From: Burkholderiaceae bacterium
GTDB taxonomy: Bacteria > Pseudomonadota > Gammaproteobacteria > Burkholderiales > Burkholderiaceae_C
Length of the DNA stretch: 64,000 nucleotides
Assembly: GCA_024235855.1 (NCBI GenBank)
Contig: JACKLN010000010.1
Span: 1 to 64,000, forward strand
Direction: 5' to 3'
In this document: piece by piece, positions 18,926 to 27,961 of the stretch
Position numbering within the stretch: the stretch's first letter is position 1
How the letters are laid out: every line of letters begins with the position of its first letter
Notes under the pieces: model-generated
What the model was told of the DNA's origin: nothing
What the model saw: the letters and a program-made list of their open reading frames with translations, nothing else
Databases searched by the model: none
Translations under genes and position numbers: made by a program

Positions 18926-19858
18926 TCAGCCCACGCGGCCGATCAGCAGGTATTCCATCAGGGCCTTCTGCACGTGCATGCGGTTCTCCGCCTCGTCCCA
19001 GACCACGCTCTGCGGGCCGTCGATGACCTCGGCGGCCACTTCCTCGCCACGGTGGGCGGGAAGGCAGTGCATGAACAGCGCGTCGGGCTGCGCCAGCTGC
19101 ATCATCTGCACGTCGACGCACCAGTCGGCAAAGGCGGCGCGGCGGGCTTCGTTCTCGGCCTCGTAGCCCATGCTGGTCCAGACGTCCGTGGTCACCAGGT
19201 GCGCGCCGGCGCAGGCGGCGGCCGGGCTCTTGAAAAGCTTCAGGCAGCCGGGGTTCTGGACGCCGGCGACCGCCGGGTCGATCTCGTAGCCACCGGGCGT
19301 GCTCACGTGCAGCGTGAAGCCCAGGATGTCGGCCGCCTGCAGCCAGGTGTTGGCCATGTTGTTGCCGTCGCCGACCCATGCCACCACCTTGCCCTGGATG
19401 GATCCCCGGTGCTCGATGAAGGTGAAGATGTCGGCCAGAATCTGGCAGGGGTGGTATTCGTTGGTCAGGCCGTTGATCACCGGCACGCGTGAATGCGCCG
19501 CGAAGGCCTCGAGCTTGGCCTGCTCGTAGGTGCGGATCATCACCAGGTCGACCATGCGGCTGATGACGCGCGCGCTGTCCTCGATGGGCTCGGCGCGGCC
19601 GAGCTGGCTGTCGCCGGTGGTCAGGTGCACCACCGAGCCGCCCATCTGGTACATGCCGGCCTCGAAGCTGACGCGGGTGCGCGTGCTGGCCTTCTCGAAG
19701 ATCATCGCCAGCGTGCGGTCCACCAGCGGCTGGTACTTCTCGTAGTTCTTGAAGCGCGTCTTGATGATGCGCGTGCGCTCGAGCAGGTAGGCGTATTCCT
19801 CGGCGCGGAAGTCCTTGAACTGCAGGTAGTGCTTCATCAGCGTGTCGCCGGGTTTCAT
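18926..19858 (-). CDS. argF: Ornithine carbamoyltransferase
   Basis: 310 aa, normal length. Carbamoyl phosphate site STRTR at 58-62, HPCQ at 136-139, ornithine-binding SMG-type loop (TSMGYE) and the HCLPAHRGEE signature near 268. It makes citrulline from ornithine in arginine synthesis. ATG 19858 has a CGGAG ribosome binding site 5 nt upstream; the internal ATG at 19837 is less likely. Lies downstream of argD with 76 nt between, so the two probably share a transcript. Confidence 0.96.
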   Translation of the reverse strand: MKPGDTLMKHYLQFKDFRAEEYAYLLERTRIIKTRFKNYEKYQPLVDRTLAMIFEKASTRTRVSFEAGMYQMGGSVVHLTTGDSQLGRAEPIEDSARVISRMVDLVMIRTYEQAKLEAFAAHSRVPVINGLTNEYHPCQILADIFTFIEHRGSIQGKVVAWVGDGNNMANTWLQAADILGFTLHVSTPGGYEIDPAVAGVQNPGCLKLFKSPAAACAGAHLVTTDVWTSMGYEAENEARRAAFADWCVDVQMMQLAQPDALFMHCLPAHRGEEVAAEVIDGPQSVVWDEAENRMHVQKALMEYLLIGRVG

Positions 19859-19934
19859 GTCGGCTCCGCACGGCCGCCCGAAGGGGCCGACGCGCCCCCG
19901 TGGGGGGCTGCGAACGGAGCGAGCTGGGGGGTAC
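19859..19934. other. GC-rich hairpin-forming spacer between argD and argF
   Basis: The 76-nt spacer carries GCCCCC (19894-19899) paired with GGGGGC (about 19903-19908) across a GT loop, and a weaker CGGCC/GGCCG pair nearer argF. It could modulate argF expression or simply be a mobile-type intergenic palindrome. No coding content. Confidence 0.35.
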
Positions 19935-21137
19935 TCATTCTGAAAGGAAGTCCCGGATCACCGGTACCAGGATCTGCACGATCTGATCGGCCTCGTCGGC
20001 GCTGAGGATCAGCGGCGGCACCAGGCGCACGACGCGGTCGGCGGTGACGCTGAGCATCAGGCCAGCGTCGGCGGCGCGCTGCAGGATCACGCCGCAGGGG
20101 CGGTCGAGCTCGATGCCGATCATCAGGCCGGCGCCGCGCACTTCCTTCACGCCGGAGACGCCTTCCAGGCCGCGCTTCAAGCCGTCGGACAGCCGTGCGC
20201 CGATGACCGCTGCGTTCTCCAGGAGGCCATCTTCCTCCATGATGCGCAGAGTCTCGACGCCGGCACGCATCGACAGCGGGTTGCCGCCGAACGTGGTGCC
20301 GTGGTTGCCGGGCCCGAAGATGTTCACTGCCTTCGGACCGCAGACCACGGCCCCGATCGGCACGCCCGACCCCAGGCCCTTGGCCAGCGGCATCACGTCG
20401 GGCTTCACGCCGGCCCACTGGTGGGCGAACCATTTCCCGGTGCGGCCGATGCCGCACTGCACCTCGTCGAGCATCAGCAGCCAGTCCTGGCGGTCGCACA
20501 GCGCGCGCAGGCCTTGCAGGTAGTCCCAGCGGGCTGGGTGGATGCCGCCTTCGCCCTGGATGGTCTCCAGGAACACGGCCACCACGTTCGGGTTCTCGCG
20601 GGCGACCTTCTCCACCGCGGCCAGGTTGTTCAGCGGCACGCGCACGAAGCCCTCCACCAGCGGCCCGAAGCCAGCCTGCACCTTGGGGTTGCCGGTGGCC
20701 GACAGCGTGGCGATCGAACGGCCGTGGAAGGCCGCTTCGTAGACGATGATCTCCGGGCGCTCGATGCCCTTGTCGTGGCCGAACTTGCGCGCCAGCTTCA
20801 GCGCGGCCTCGTTGGCCTCCAGCCCGGTGCTGCAGAAGAAGGCGCCCGACAGCCCAGACAGCTCGCACAGCTTGGCGCCCAGCTGCTCCTGCAGCGGCAC
20901 CTCGTAGTAGTTGGAGCAGTGGATCAGCTTGCCGATCTGCTCCTGCAGCGCCGGCACCAGCTTGGGATGGGCATGACCCAGCGTGTTGACCGCGATGCCG
21001 CCCAGACCGTCCAGGTAGCGCTTGCCGTTGGTGTCCCAGACGCGGCAGCCCTGGCCATGGCTGAGCGCGATCGGCAGCCGGCCGTAGGTGTTGAGCACGT
21101 GGGGCATCGGCCGCGTCGTCGTGTCCGGTGCAGTCAT
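19935..21137 (-). CDS. argD: Acetylornithine aminotransferase
   Basis: 400 aa PLP class-III aminotransferase. NTLGHAHP and FFCSTGLEANEAALKLAR near 100-120 form the cofactor pocket, LMLDEVQCGIGRTGKWFAHQ carries the aspartate, and the Schiff-base lysine is in PLAKGLGSGVPIGA near 254. It converts N-acetylglutamate semialdehyde and glutamate to N-acetylornithine. The ATG at 21137 (MTAPDTT) is chosen from family length; about 29 extra in-frame residues upstream have no homology. A TAGAAT box at 21172-21177 on the minus strand may be its -10. Confidence 0.95.
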   Translation of the reverse strand: MTAPDTTTRPMPHVLNTYGRLPIALSHGQGCRVWDTNGKRYLDGLGGIAVNTLGHAHPKLVPALQEQIGKLIHCSNYYEVPLQEQLGAKLCELSGLSGAFFCSTGLEANEAALKLARKFGHDKGIERPEIIVYEAAFHGRSIATLSATGNPKVQAGFGPLVEGFVRVPLNNLAAVEKVARENPNVVAVFLETIQGEGGIHPARWDYLQGLRALCDRQDWLLMLDEVQCGIGRTGKWFAHQWAGVKPDVMPLAKGLGSGVPIGAVVCGPKAVNIFGPGNHGTTFGGNPLSMRAGVETLRIMEEDGLLENAAVIGARLSDGLKRGLEGVSGVKEVRGAGLMIGIELDRPCGVILQRAADAGLMLSVTADRVVRLVPPLILSADEADQIVQILVPVIRDFLSE

Positions 21138-21238
21138 CGGCAAGGTCCTTGCGCAGGGTCGGAGGCCGGTGATTCTAGGCGCCTGCAGCCGGGTGGATGC
21201 TGCAACGCAGCAGAACCGGGGCACAATCGCGGGTTCCG

Positions 21239-21544
21239 ATGAGCAGCACCGGCCAATACACCATTCGAGGCGTCACGCAGGACGGTCGCCCGTTCAGGCC
21301 CAGCGATTGGGCCGAACGCCTGGCCGGTGCCATGTCCTCGTTCAGGCCGGGCGGCGGGGCCGGAGGGCCCGGCGCGCACATTGGCTATTCGCCGTACTGC
21401 TTTCCGCGCGTGGTGGGCGGCGTGAAGTGCGTGATCGTCGACGAGGCCCTGCGCGGCATCGAGCCCATGGCCTGGGACTTCGTGATGAACTTCGCCCGTG
21501 ACAATGGCCTGACCGTCGTCGACGGCGCGGCGCCGGCCGATTGA
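21239..21544 (+). CDS. DUF3579 family protein
   Basis: 101 aa, usual length for DUF3579, a betaproteobacterial family of unknown function. It has the YTIRGVTQDGRPFRPSDWAERL start and the conserved PYCFPRVVGGVKCVIVDEAL core. It diverges from argD, an arrangement common in Burkholderiales, hinting at a link with arginine genes. Cytoplasmic, no signal peptide. The ATG at 21239 is chosen over an in-frame start 42 nt upstream that is not conserved. Confidence 0.85.
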   Translation: MSSTGQYTIRGVTQDGRPFRPSDWAERLAGAMSSFRPGGGAGGPGAHIGYSPYCFPRVVGGVKCVIVDEALRGIEPMAWDFVMNFARDNGLTVVDGAAPAD

Positions 21545-21585
21545 GCCTGCCGACGATCGGACTCCTTGGCGTATGCCCGAATGAC

Positions 21586-21610
21586 AAAAGGGCCTGCTGT
21601 GCAGGCCCTT
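21586..21610. terminator. Bidirectional intrinsic terminator
   Basis: Perfect 10-bp stem AAGGGCCTGC (21588-21597) and GCAGGCCCTT (21601-21610) with a TGT loop, preceded by AAAA. On the minus strand this reads as a hairpin followed by a short T-run, ending rpsT; on the plus strand it can also end the DUF3579 transcript. Confidence 0.85.
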
Positions 21611-21645
21611 CTTGCGTGCAGGCAGCGCGCCTGCGGCGAGCCGCG

Positions 21646-21951
21646 TCAGGCGGCAGCGGTCGCCAGCGCCTTCACCTTGGCCGCCAGGCGGCTCTTGTGG
21701 CGGGCGGCCTTGTTCTTGTGGAAGATGCCCTTGTCGGCCACCGAGTCGATGACCTTCTGCGCATGCTTGAACAGGTCGGTCGCCTTGCCGGCATCACCGC
21801 CGGCCACCGCCTTCTGCACGTTCTTGATGACGGTGCGGAAGTGCGAGCGCAAGGAAGAGTTGTGCGCGTTCAGCTTGACGTCCTGGCGCGCGCGCTTGCG
21901 GCCGGAGGCGAGGCGGACAGTCTTCTTCTTGGCTTTGGACGAGGTGGCCAT
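21646..21951 (-). CDS. rpsT: 30S ribosomal protein S20
   Basis: 101 aa, basic, all-helical. Starts MATSSKAKKKTVRL and contains the conserved RQDVKLNAHNSSLRSHFRT and FHKNKAARHKSRLA blocks; the Ala-rich end is typical of Burkholderiales S20. Binds 16S rRNA early in 30S assembly. Monocistronic, with its own promoter and terminator. Confidence 0.97.
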   Translation of the reverse strand: MATSSKAKKKTVRLASGRKRARQDVKLNAHNSSLRSHFRTVIKNVQKAVAGGDAGKATDLFKHAQKVIDSVADKGIFHKNKAARHKSRLAAKVKALATAAA

Positions 21952-22000
21952 GCTGTAGGGGTTGAACCTTCGTAAGGTGCGTTAGGTGCAAAGACCATCG

Positions 22001-22029
22001 AGTATAGCATGCGGAAGCAGACCGTGCAA
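22001..22029 (-). promoter_or_regulatory. Sigma-70 promoter of rpsT
   Basis: On the minus strand TTGCAC (22024-22029), a 17-bp spacer, then TATACT (22001-22006), about 50 nt before the rpsT ATG. Close to consensus, as expected for a ribosomal protein gene. Confidence 0.7.
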
Positions 22030-22066
22030 TGACGGCCGGGCGGCCCGCTAGAATGCCTCGCTTCCG

Positions 22067-23623
22067 ATGAACCTGCTGAAGTCCGCCTCCATCGTCTCGC
22101 TGCTGACGCTTGCCTCGCGCGTGACGGGCCTGGTGCGGGAACAGCTGGTGGCCGCCACCTTCGGCGCCAGCGCCGCCACCGATGCTTTCAATGTGGCGTT
22201 CCGCCTGCCCAACCTGTTCCGCCGGCTGTTCGCGGAAGGCGCCTTCTCCCAGGCGTTCGTGCCGGTGCTGGCCGCCACGCGCACCCAGGAGGGCGATGCG
22301 GCCACCAAGGCCCTGGTCGATGCCGTGGCCACCCTGCTGGCCTGGACACTGGTGATCCTGTGCGTGGTGGGTGTCGCCGGGGCGCCGGTGCTGGTCTGGC
22401 TCATCGGGTCGGGCCTGGAGCGCTTCGACACCGCCGTGCTGCTGACGCGGCTGATGTTCCCGTACATCGGCTTCATGTCCCTGGTCGCCCTGGCCGCCGG
22501 CATCCTCAACACCTGGAAGCGCTTTGCCGTGCCGGCGGCGACGCCGGTGCTGCTGAACCTGTGCTTCATCGCGGCGGCCTGGTGGGGGGCGCCAGCCTTC
22601 GAGCGCCGGGGCTGGGACCCGATCCTGGCGCTGGCCGCCGGCGTGATGGCCGGTGGTCTGCTGCAACTGGCGGTGCAGGTGCCGGCACTGGCCCGGCTGG
22701 GACTGCTGCCGCGGGTGTCGCTGCTGCCGGGGCGCATCGCGGCGGCGTGGCGCCACCCGGGCGTGGTGCGCGTGCTGCGGCAGATGGCGCCGGCGCTGCT
22801 GGGCGTGTCGGTGGCGCAGGTGTCGCTGGTGATCAACACGCAGATCGCCTCCCACGTCGGCGTTGGCGCGGTGTCCTGGCTGACCTATGCCGACCGCCTG
22901 ATGGAGTTTCCGACCGCGCTGCTCGGCGTGGCGCTGGGCGTGGTGCTGCTGCCGCAGCTGTCGGCCGCACGGGCGGGTGGCGATGCCGAGGCCTATTCCG
23001 GGCTGCTCGACTGGGGCCTGCGGCTGGTGCTGCTGCTGGCGCTGCCCTGTGCGATCGCGCTGCTGGTGTTCCCCGAGGCGCTGATCGCGGTGCTGTTCCA
23101 CTATGGCGCCTTCTCGGCGCGCGACGTGGCGATGACGGTGCTGGCGTTGCAGGGCTATGGCTTCGGCCTGCTGGGCCTGATCGGCCTGAAGATCCTGGCG
23201 CCGGGCTTCTATGCGCGCGAGGACGTCAAGACACCGATGAAGGTGGCGGTGGTGGCCCTGGTGCTCACGCAGGCCATGAACCTCGTTTTCGTGCCCTGGC
23301 TGGGGCACGCTGGATTGGCCTTGTCCATCGGCGTCGCGGCGCTGTTCAACGCGGCTACGCTGCTGGTGCTGCTGCGCCGTCGCGGGCTGTACACGCCGGC
23401 GCCCGGCTGGGGTGGCTTCGCGCTGCGCGTCGGGGCGGCCAGCGCCGTGCTGGGCGGGCTGCTCGCCGTGGCCGCGCAGCGGATCGACTGGATCGCGTTG
23501 CAGGCGCATGCGGGTCAGCGCGCGGGTGCCATCGCCGCCGTGCTGGGCGGGGTGGCTCTGGTGTACTTCGTGCAGCTTCACCTGTCGGGCCTGCGCCTGG
23601 CAGCCTTCCTGCGCCGCGGGTGA
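22067..23623 (+). CDS. murJ: Lipid II flippase MurJ
   Basis: 518 aa polytopic membrane protein of the MOP superfamily with 14 expected helices. The start MNLLKSASIVSLLTLASR, the VTGLVREQLVAATFGASAAT region (with the essential arginine) and FRLPNLFRRLFAEGAFSQAF are hallmark MurJ sequences. It flips lipid II across the inner membrane for peptidoglycan synthesis. A TAGAAT box at 22049-22054 lies just before the ATG. The SirB1 gene follows after 3 nt. Confidence 0.96.
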   Translation: MNLLKSASIVSLLTLASRVTGLVREQLVAATFGASAATDAFNVAFRLPNLFRRLFAEGAFSQAFVPVLAATRTQEGDAATKALVDAVATLLAWTLVILCVVGVAGAPVLVWLIGSGLERFDTAVLLTRLMFPYIGFMSLVALAAGILNTWKRFAVPAATPVLLNLCFIAAAWWGAPAFERRGWDPILALAAGVMAGGLLQLAVQVPALARLGLLPRVSLLPGRIAAAWRHPGVVRVLRQMAPALLGVSVAQVSLVINTQIASHVGVGAVSWLTYADRLMEFPTALLGVALGVVLLPQLSAARAGGDAEAYSGLLDWGLRLVLLLALPCAIALLVFPEALIAVLFHYGAFSARDVAMTVLALQGYGFGLLGLIGLKILAPGFYAREDVKTPMKVAVVALVLTQAMNLVFVPWLGHAGLALSIGVAALFNAATLLVLLRRRGLYTPAPGWGGFALRVGAASAVLGGLLAVAAQRIDWIALQAHAGQRAGAIAAVLGGVALVYFVQLHLSGLRLAAFLRRG

Positions 23624-23626
23624 GTC

Positions 23627-24499
23627 ATGGCCGTCAAGCTGGACCTGACCACGCCACCGACACCGCTGCAGTACTTTGCGGCGCTGGTGGCGCATGACGA
23701 TGGCCTGCCGTTGCTGGAGGCTGCGGCGGCCATTGCCCAGCACGCCCAGCCATCGCTGGACACCCAGGCCGTGCTGGCCGAGGTCGACGCGCTGGGTGAC
23801 GCGCTGCGCCGGCGCCTCCCGGCCGATGCCGGCGCGCTGCAGCGGCTGCAGATGCTGAACCGCTACTTCTTCCAGGAGCTCGGGTTCGCCGGCAACCTGA
23901 ACCACTACGAGGACCCGGCGAACTCCGACCTCTCGCAGGTCCTGGCGCGACGGCGCGGCATCCCGATCACGCTGGCGGTGCTCTACATGGAACTGGCCGC
24001 GCACGCCGGCCTGGCGGCCGGCGGCGTGTCCTTTCCCGGGCACTTCCTGGTCAAGCTGCACCTGCCGCAGGGCGAGGTGGTGATGGACCCGTTCAGCGGC
24101 CGGTCGCTGTCTCGCGATGAACTCGAGGAACGCCTGCAGCCCTGGCGTCGGCGCATGGCGCTGCCTGCCGAGGACGAGCCGCCGCTGGGCCTGTTCCTGC
24201 AGGCGGCCACGCCACGCGACATCCTGGCGCGCATGCTGCGCAACCTCAAGGCCATCCACCAGGCGGCGCACGACCTGCCGCAGCTGCTGTCCGTGCAGGA
24301 GCGCCTGGTGGCCCTGCTGCCCGACGACCCGCTGGAGCGCCGAGACCGTGCCCTCATCGACGGCCAGCTCGGCCGGCTGGATCGTGCCTGCGACGACCTG
24401 GCCGTGTACCTGCACGCCCACCCGGATGCCGATGACGCGCCTGCGCTGCGCCGGCAGCTGGCCCGCTGGCGGCAGTCGCCACCGGCCGCCCTGCACTGA
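23627..24499 (+). CDS. SirB1 family protein (transglutaminase-like N-terminus, TPR C-terminus)
   Basis: 290 aa. The core NRYFFQELGFAGNLNHYEDPANSDL, then RRGIPITLAVLYMELA and GVSFPGHFLVKL, is the SirB1 signature; the fold is transglutaminase-like, but the catalytic Cys is replaced (GIPITLA). The last 90 residues form TPR-like helices. Cytoplasmic; function not established. Third gene in a murJ-sirB1-hda run with tiny gaps. Confidence 0.87.
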   Translation: MAVKLDLTTPPTPLQYFAALVAHDDGLPLLEAAAAIAQHAQPSLDTQAVLAEVDALGDALRRRLPADAGALQRLQMLNRYFFQELGFAGNLNHYEDPANSDLSQVLARRRGIPITLAVLYMELAAHAGLAAGGVSFPGHFLVKLHLPQGEVVMDPFSGRSLSRDELEERLQPWRRRMALPAEDEPPLGLFLQAATPRDILARMLRNLKAIHQAAHDLPQLLSVQERLVALLPDDPLERRDRALIDGQLGRLDRACDDLAVYLHAHPDADDAPALRRQLARWRQSPPAALH

Positions 24500-24501
24500 C
24501 G

Positions 24502-25173
24502 ATGGCCGCCCCCCCGATCCAGCTGCCCCTGCCACTCGGTGGCCGTGCCGCACCGACCTTCGACGACTTCCTGGTCGGCGACAACGTCGCGGTGATGGCC
24601 CACCTGCGTGGCCTGCAGATGCCCGGTGCGCCCGTCTATCTCTGGGGGCCACCGGGATGCGGCAAGAGCCATCTGCTGCAGGCGCTGGCCGGCGGCGTGC
24701 GGCGGGCCGGCCAGCTGGCCTGCGACTTCGAGCCTGGCCGTGTTCTGCCGGCCGATGCCACGCTGGCGCTGATCGACGACGCCGAGACACTGGACGACGC
24801 GGCGCAGGCGGACGCCTTCCGCTGGTTCGTCGACGCGGCCACGGCCGGCGTGCAGATCGTGGCCGCGGGCCGCCTGCCGCCGGTGGACCTGCCGCTGCGC
24901 GAGGACCTGCGCACCCGCCTGGGCTGGGGCCCGACCTTCGCCGTGCAGCCCTTGGGCGAGGCCCAGGTGCGCGCCGTGCTGCGTCGCGAGGCCGATCGGC
25001 GCGGCATCTTCCTGGCCGACGAGGTCATGGACTACGTGCTGGCCCGCTTCACCCGCGACCTGCGCCACCTGATGCAGCTGCTCGACCACCTGGACCGCTT
25101 CGCGCTGGCGCGTTCGCGCCACGTCACCGTGCCGCTGGTGCGCCAGATGCTCGACGAGAACCTGCCGCTGTGA
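24502..25173 (+). CDS. hda: DnaA regulatory inactivator Hda
   Basis: 223 aa AAA+ protein homologous to DnaA domain III. It starts with the clamp-binding type peptide QLPLPLG, followed by TFDDFLVGDN, Walker A GPPGCGKSH and Walker B-like LALIDDAETLD. Bound to the sliding clamp, Hda promotes hydrolysis of DnaA-ATP and prevents over-initiation. Two bases separate it from the SirB1 gene. Confidence 0.93.
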   Translation: MAAPPIQLPLPLGGRAAPTFDDFLVGDNVAVMAHLRGLQMPGAPVYLWGPPGCGKSHLLQALAGGVRRAGQLACDFEPGRVLPADATLALIDDAETLDDAAQADAFRWFVDAATAGVQIVAAGRLPPVDLPLREDLRTRLGWGPTFAVQPLGEAQVRAVLRREADRRGIFLADEVMDYVLARFTRDLRHLMQLLDHLDRFALARSRHVTVPLVRQMLDENLPL

Positions 25174-25201
25174 CGTGCCAGCATCCCAGAACCGCCACCC
25201 G

Positions 25202-25879
25202 ATGCCCCGCCACCTGACCCTGTTCGACCTCGACGGCACCCTGCTGCCCACCGACTCCGACCATGCCTTCGGCGAATTTCTGGTGCGCATCGGCTGGGCC
25301 GACGGCGAGGCCCATCGCCGCGCCAACGACCGCTTCTACGCCGACTACCTGGCCGGCCGGTTGGACATGGACGCCTACGTGGACTTCGCCACCGCGCCCT
25401 GGCGCCGGCGCGGCACGGCCGAACTGGCCGATGTCACCGAACGCTTCCTGGCCGACGTGGCACGGCCGGCGCTGCATCCGGCGGCCCTGGCCCTGGTGCA
25501 GCGGCACAGGGATGCCGGTGACCTGATCGCCATCGTCACCGCCACCAACGAGTTCGTGACGCGGCCGATCGCCGGCCTGTTCGGCATCGAACATCTGATC
25601 GCCACCGAACTCGCGCGCGACGGCGCAGGCCAGGTGACCGGCGCGATCCGCGGCACGCCGGCGTTCCGGGATGGCAAGATCGCGCGTGTGGACGCATGGC
25701 TGGCCGGTCTGGGTCACCAGCTGTCCGATTTCGAGCGCTGCACCTTCTACAGCGATTCGACCAACGACCTGCCGCTGCTGGAACACGTCAGCCACCCGGT
25801 GGCCACCAATCCGGTTCCCGCGCTGGCGGCGATTGCCGCAGAGCGCGGCTGGCCGGTCCTGCACCTCTTCAAGACATGA
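25202..25879 (+). CDS. HAD-IB family phosphatase (SerB/CicA-like)
   Basis: 225 aa. HAD motif I DLDGTLLPTD with both aspartates, motif II in IVTATNEF, lysine in FRDGKI and motif III YSDSTNDLPLL. Members are phosphoserine phosphatase-like or act on small phosphoesters. The ATG at 25202 (MPRHLTLFDLDGT) fits the family start. It overlaps pcnB by 4 nt, an order widely seen in Burkholderiales. Confidence 0.9.
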   Translation: MPRHLTLFDLDGTLLPTDSDHAFGEFLVRIGWADGEAHRRANDRFYADYLAGRLDMDAYVDFATAPWRRRGTAELADVTERFLADVARPALHPAALALVQRHRDAGDLIAIVTATNEFVTRPIAGLFGIEHLIATELARDGAGQVTGAIRGTPAFRDGKIARVDAWLAGLGHQLSDFERCTFYSDSTNDLPLLEHVSHPVATNPVPALAAIAAERGWPVLHLFKT

Positions 25880-27477
25880 TCAAGAAACTCATTGGCAAGC
25901 TGCTCGGCAAGTCCCCGGCTCCGCCGCCCGTGCCCCCTGAGCCGGTTGGCCCGCCCCTGGGCCAGCGCCGGGACATCCCGGCGGCCGAGCACGGCATCGA
26001 CCCCAAGCTGCTCGACGACAACGCCGTGCGCGTGGTGCGCTCGCTCAAGGAGGCGGGGTACGAGGCCTACATCGTCGGCGGTGCGGTCCGCGACCTGCTG
26101 GTGGGCCTGCGGCCCAAGGACTTCGACGTCGCCACCGACGCCACGCCGGAGCAGGTCAAGGCGCTGTTCCGCCGCGCCTTCATCATCGGCCGGCGCTTCC
26201 GCCTGGTGCACGTGATCTTCGGCCGTGGCCGGGAGCACGAGGTGATCGAGGTGTCGACCTTCCGGGCGCTGCTGGACCCCGCCGCCGCCGACGCCGTCGC
26301 CGGCAACGAGAAGACCTCCAAGGCCGAGCTCAGCGGCAAGAGCCATGCCGTGGACGCCACCGGCCGTGTGCTGCGCGACAACGTCTGGGGCCCGCAGATC
26401 GAGGACGCGGCACGCCGCGACTTCACGATCAACGCGATGTACTACGACCCGCTGACGCAGACCGTGGTCGACTACCACGGCGGCCTGGCCGACGTGCGCG
26501 CCAAGGTGCTGCGCCTGATCGGCGACCCACCCACGCGATTCCGCGAGGACCCCGTGCGCATCGTGCGCACCGTGCGTTTCGCCGCCAAACTGGGTTTCGG
26601 GCTCGACCCGGCCACGCGCCAGGCGATCGCGCCTCATGCCGCGCTGCTGGCCAACGTGCCGGTCTCGCGCCTGTTCGACGAGATGGTGAAGCTGCTGCAG
26701 ACCGGGCACGCGCAGGCCAGCCTGGCGCAGCTGCGCGAACACCGCCTGCCGCACGGCGTGTTCCCGATCCTGGACCTGGTGCTGGCTCAGGCCGAGGCCG
26801 GCGGGCAGGGCGACCGTTTCGTGCAGCTGGCACTGGCCGACACCGACCGCCGCGTCGCCGCCGGCAAGCCAGTGGCGCCGAGCTTCCTGCTCGCCTGCCT
26901 GCTGTGGCACGAGGTCCAGGGCCGCTGGGCGTCGCTGAAGGCCGGCGGCGAGCCGCCGATGCCCGCGTTGCAGCAGGCCATCGACGCGGTGTTCGACGCC
27001 CGCATCGGCGACATCTCCGGCCGCGGCAAGCTGGCCGCGGACATGCGCGAGATCTGGATGATGCAGCCGCGCTTCGAACGCCGGTTCGGCAACGGGCCCT
27101 ATTCGCTGGTGGACTCGCCACGCTACCGCGCCGGCTACGACTTCCTGAAGCTGCGGGGCGATGCCGGCGAGATCGGGACCGACCTGGCCGAATGGTGGGA
27201 GGACTTCGCACTTGGCAGCGACGACGACCGCGAGGCCATGATCGCCGCCGCCCGCGAGGCGCACCAGCGCGGGCCGCGGCGCGTGCCGGGGCCGAAGACG
27301 GCCGCGCGTGGCGAGGGTGGCGCGCCGGCACCTCGCGACGACTCGGCGGAGGCTGAAGACAACTCGGCGCCCACGGCGCCGGCCCGGAAGCGCCGGCGCC
27401 GGCGTCGCAAGCCTGGCGGTGGCGGCGGGGAGGGCGGTGCGCCGGCCACCGGCGGTGGCCCCGAAGGCGCCGCTTGA
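25876..27477 (+). CDS. pcnB: Poly(A) polymerase I
   Basis: 533 aa. The nucleotidyltransferase head has GGAVRDLLVGLRPKDFDVATDA, with the DxD metal ligands, and RRDFTINAMYYDP; FRIVRTVRFAAKLGF-type residues follow, then the helical body. The tail from about 455 is basic and low-complexity (RKRRRRRRKPGGGGGEGG), a typical RNA-binding extension in betaproteobacteria. It adds 3-prime poly(A) tails that promote RNA decay. A CCA-adding enzyme is the nearest alternative, but the basic tail and the folK neighbour favour PcnB. Confidence 0.93.
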   Translation: MIKKLIGKLLGKSPAPPPVPPEPVGPPLGQRRDIPAAEHGIDPKLLDDNAVRVVRSLKEAGYEAYIVGGAVRDLLVGLRPKDFDVATDATPEQVKALFRRAFIIGRRFRLVHVIFGRGREHEVIEVSTFRALLDPAAADAVAGNEKTSKAELSGKSHAVDATGRVLRDNVWGPQIEDAARRDFTINAMYYDPLTQTVVDYHGGLADVRAKVLRLIGDPPTRFREDPVRIVRTVRFAAKLGFGLDPATRQAIAPHAALLANVPVSRLFDEMVKLLQTGHAQASLAQLREHRLPHGVFPILDLVLAQAEAGGQGDRFVQLALADTDRRVAAGKPVAPSFLLACLLWHEVQGRWASLKAGGEPPMPALQQAIDAVFDARIGDISGRGKLAADMREIWMMQPRFERRFGNGPYSLVDSPRYRAGYDFLKLRGDAGEIGTDLAEWWEDFALGSDDDREAMIAAAREAHQRGPRRVPGPKTAARGEGGAPAPRDDSAEAEDNSAPTAPARKRRRRRRKPGGGGGEGGAPATGGGPEGAA

Positions 27478-27961
27478 GCCTTCTGGTGCGTGCCTGGGTG
27501 GGCCTGGGGCCAACCTGGGCGACGCGCCCGCCACGCTGGCGGCGGCTTTCGACGCCCTGGCGGAGCTGCCGCAGTCGGTGCTGGTGGCGCGGTCGTCGTT
27601 GTGGCGCAGTGCGCCGATCGATTCAACCGGGCCGGACTACGTCAACGCCGTGGCTGCAATGGACACCGGCCTGTCGCCCGACGCGTTGCTGGCAGCGCTG
27701 CTGGCCATCGAGGCCGACCACGGCCGCACCCGGCCGTACCGCAACGCGCCGCGCACGTTGGACCTGGACCTGCTGCTGCACGGCGATACCGTGCTGCAGA
27801 CGCCGGCACTGACCCTGCCGCATCCGCGCCTGCACCTGCGCGCTTTCGTGCTGGAACCGCTGGCGGAACTGGCGCCTGAGCTGGTCATCCCCGGCCTGGG
27901 GCCGCTGGCGCCCTGGCGCGCCGCCGCGGCGGCTCAGGCGGTCTCGCGACTGGCGCCCTGA
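27474..27961 (+). pseudogene. folK: folK (HPPK) with one-base deletion frameshift
   Basis: 6-hydroxymethyl-7,8-dihydropterin pyrophosphokinase of folate synthesis. TTG at 27474 overlaps the pcnB stop (TTGA) and encodes MSLLVRAWVGLG; the frame then breaks at the GGGG run 27506-27509. From 27510 the next frame gives the expected ANLGDAPATL and runs to the stop at 27961, including RTRPYRNAPRTLDLDLLL with the Mg and ATP residues. The span is 488 nt, one short of 163 codons. Adding one G restores a 162 aa protein of normal length. As folK is usually essential, a sequence error is more likely than true loss. Confidence 0.85.

Noticed and set aside
21794..24790. 998-codon open frame antisense to murJ, sirB1 and hda
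   Set aside because: It crosses four well-supported genes and is low-complexity (Gln/His/Arg-rich); a shadow of high-GC coding DNA.
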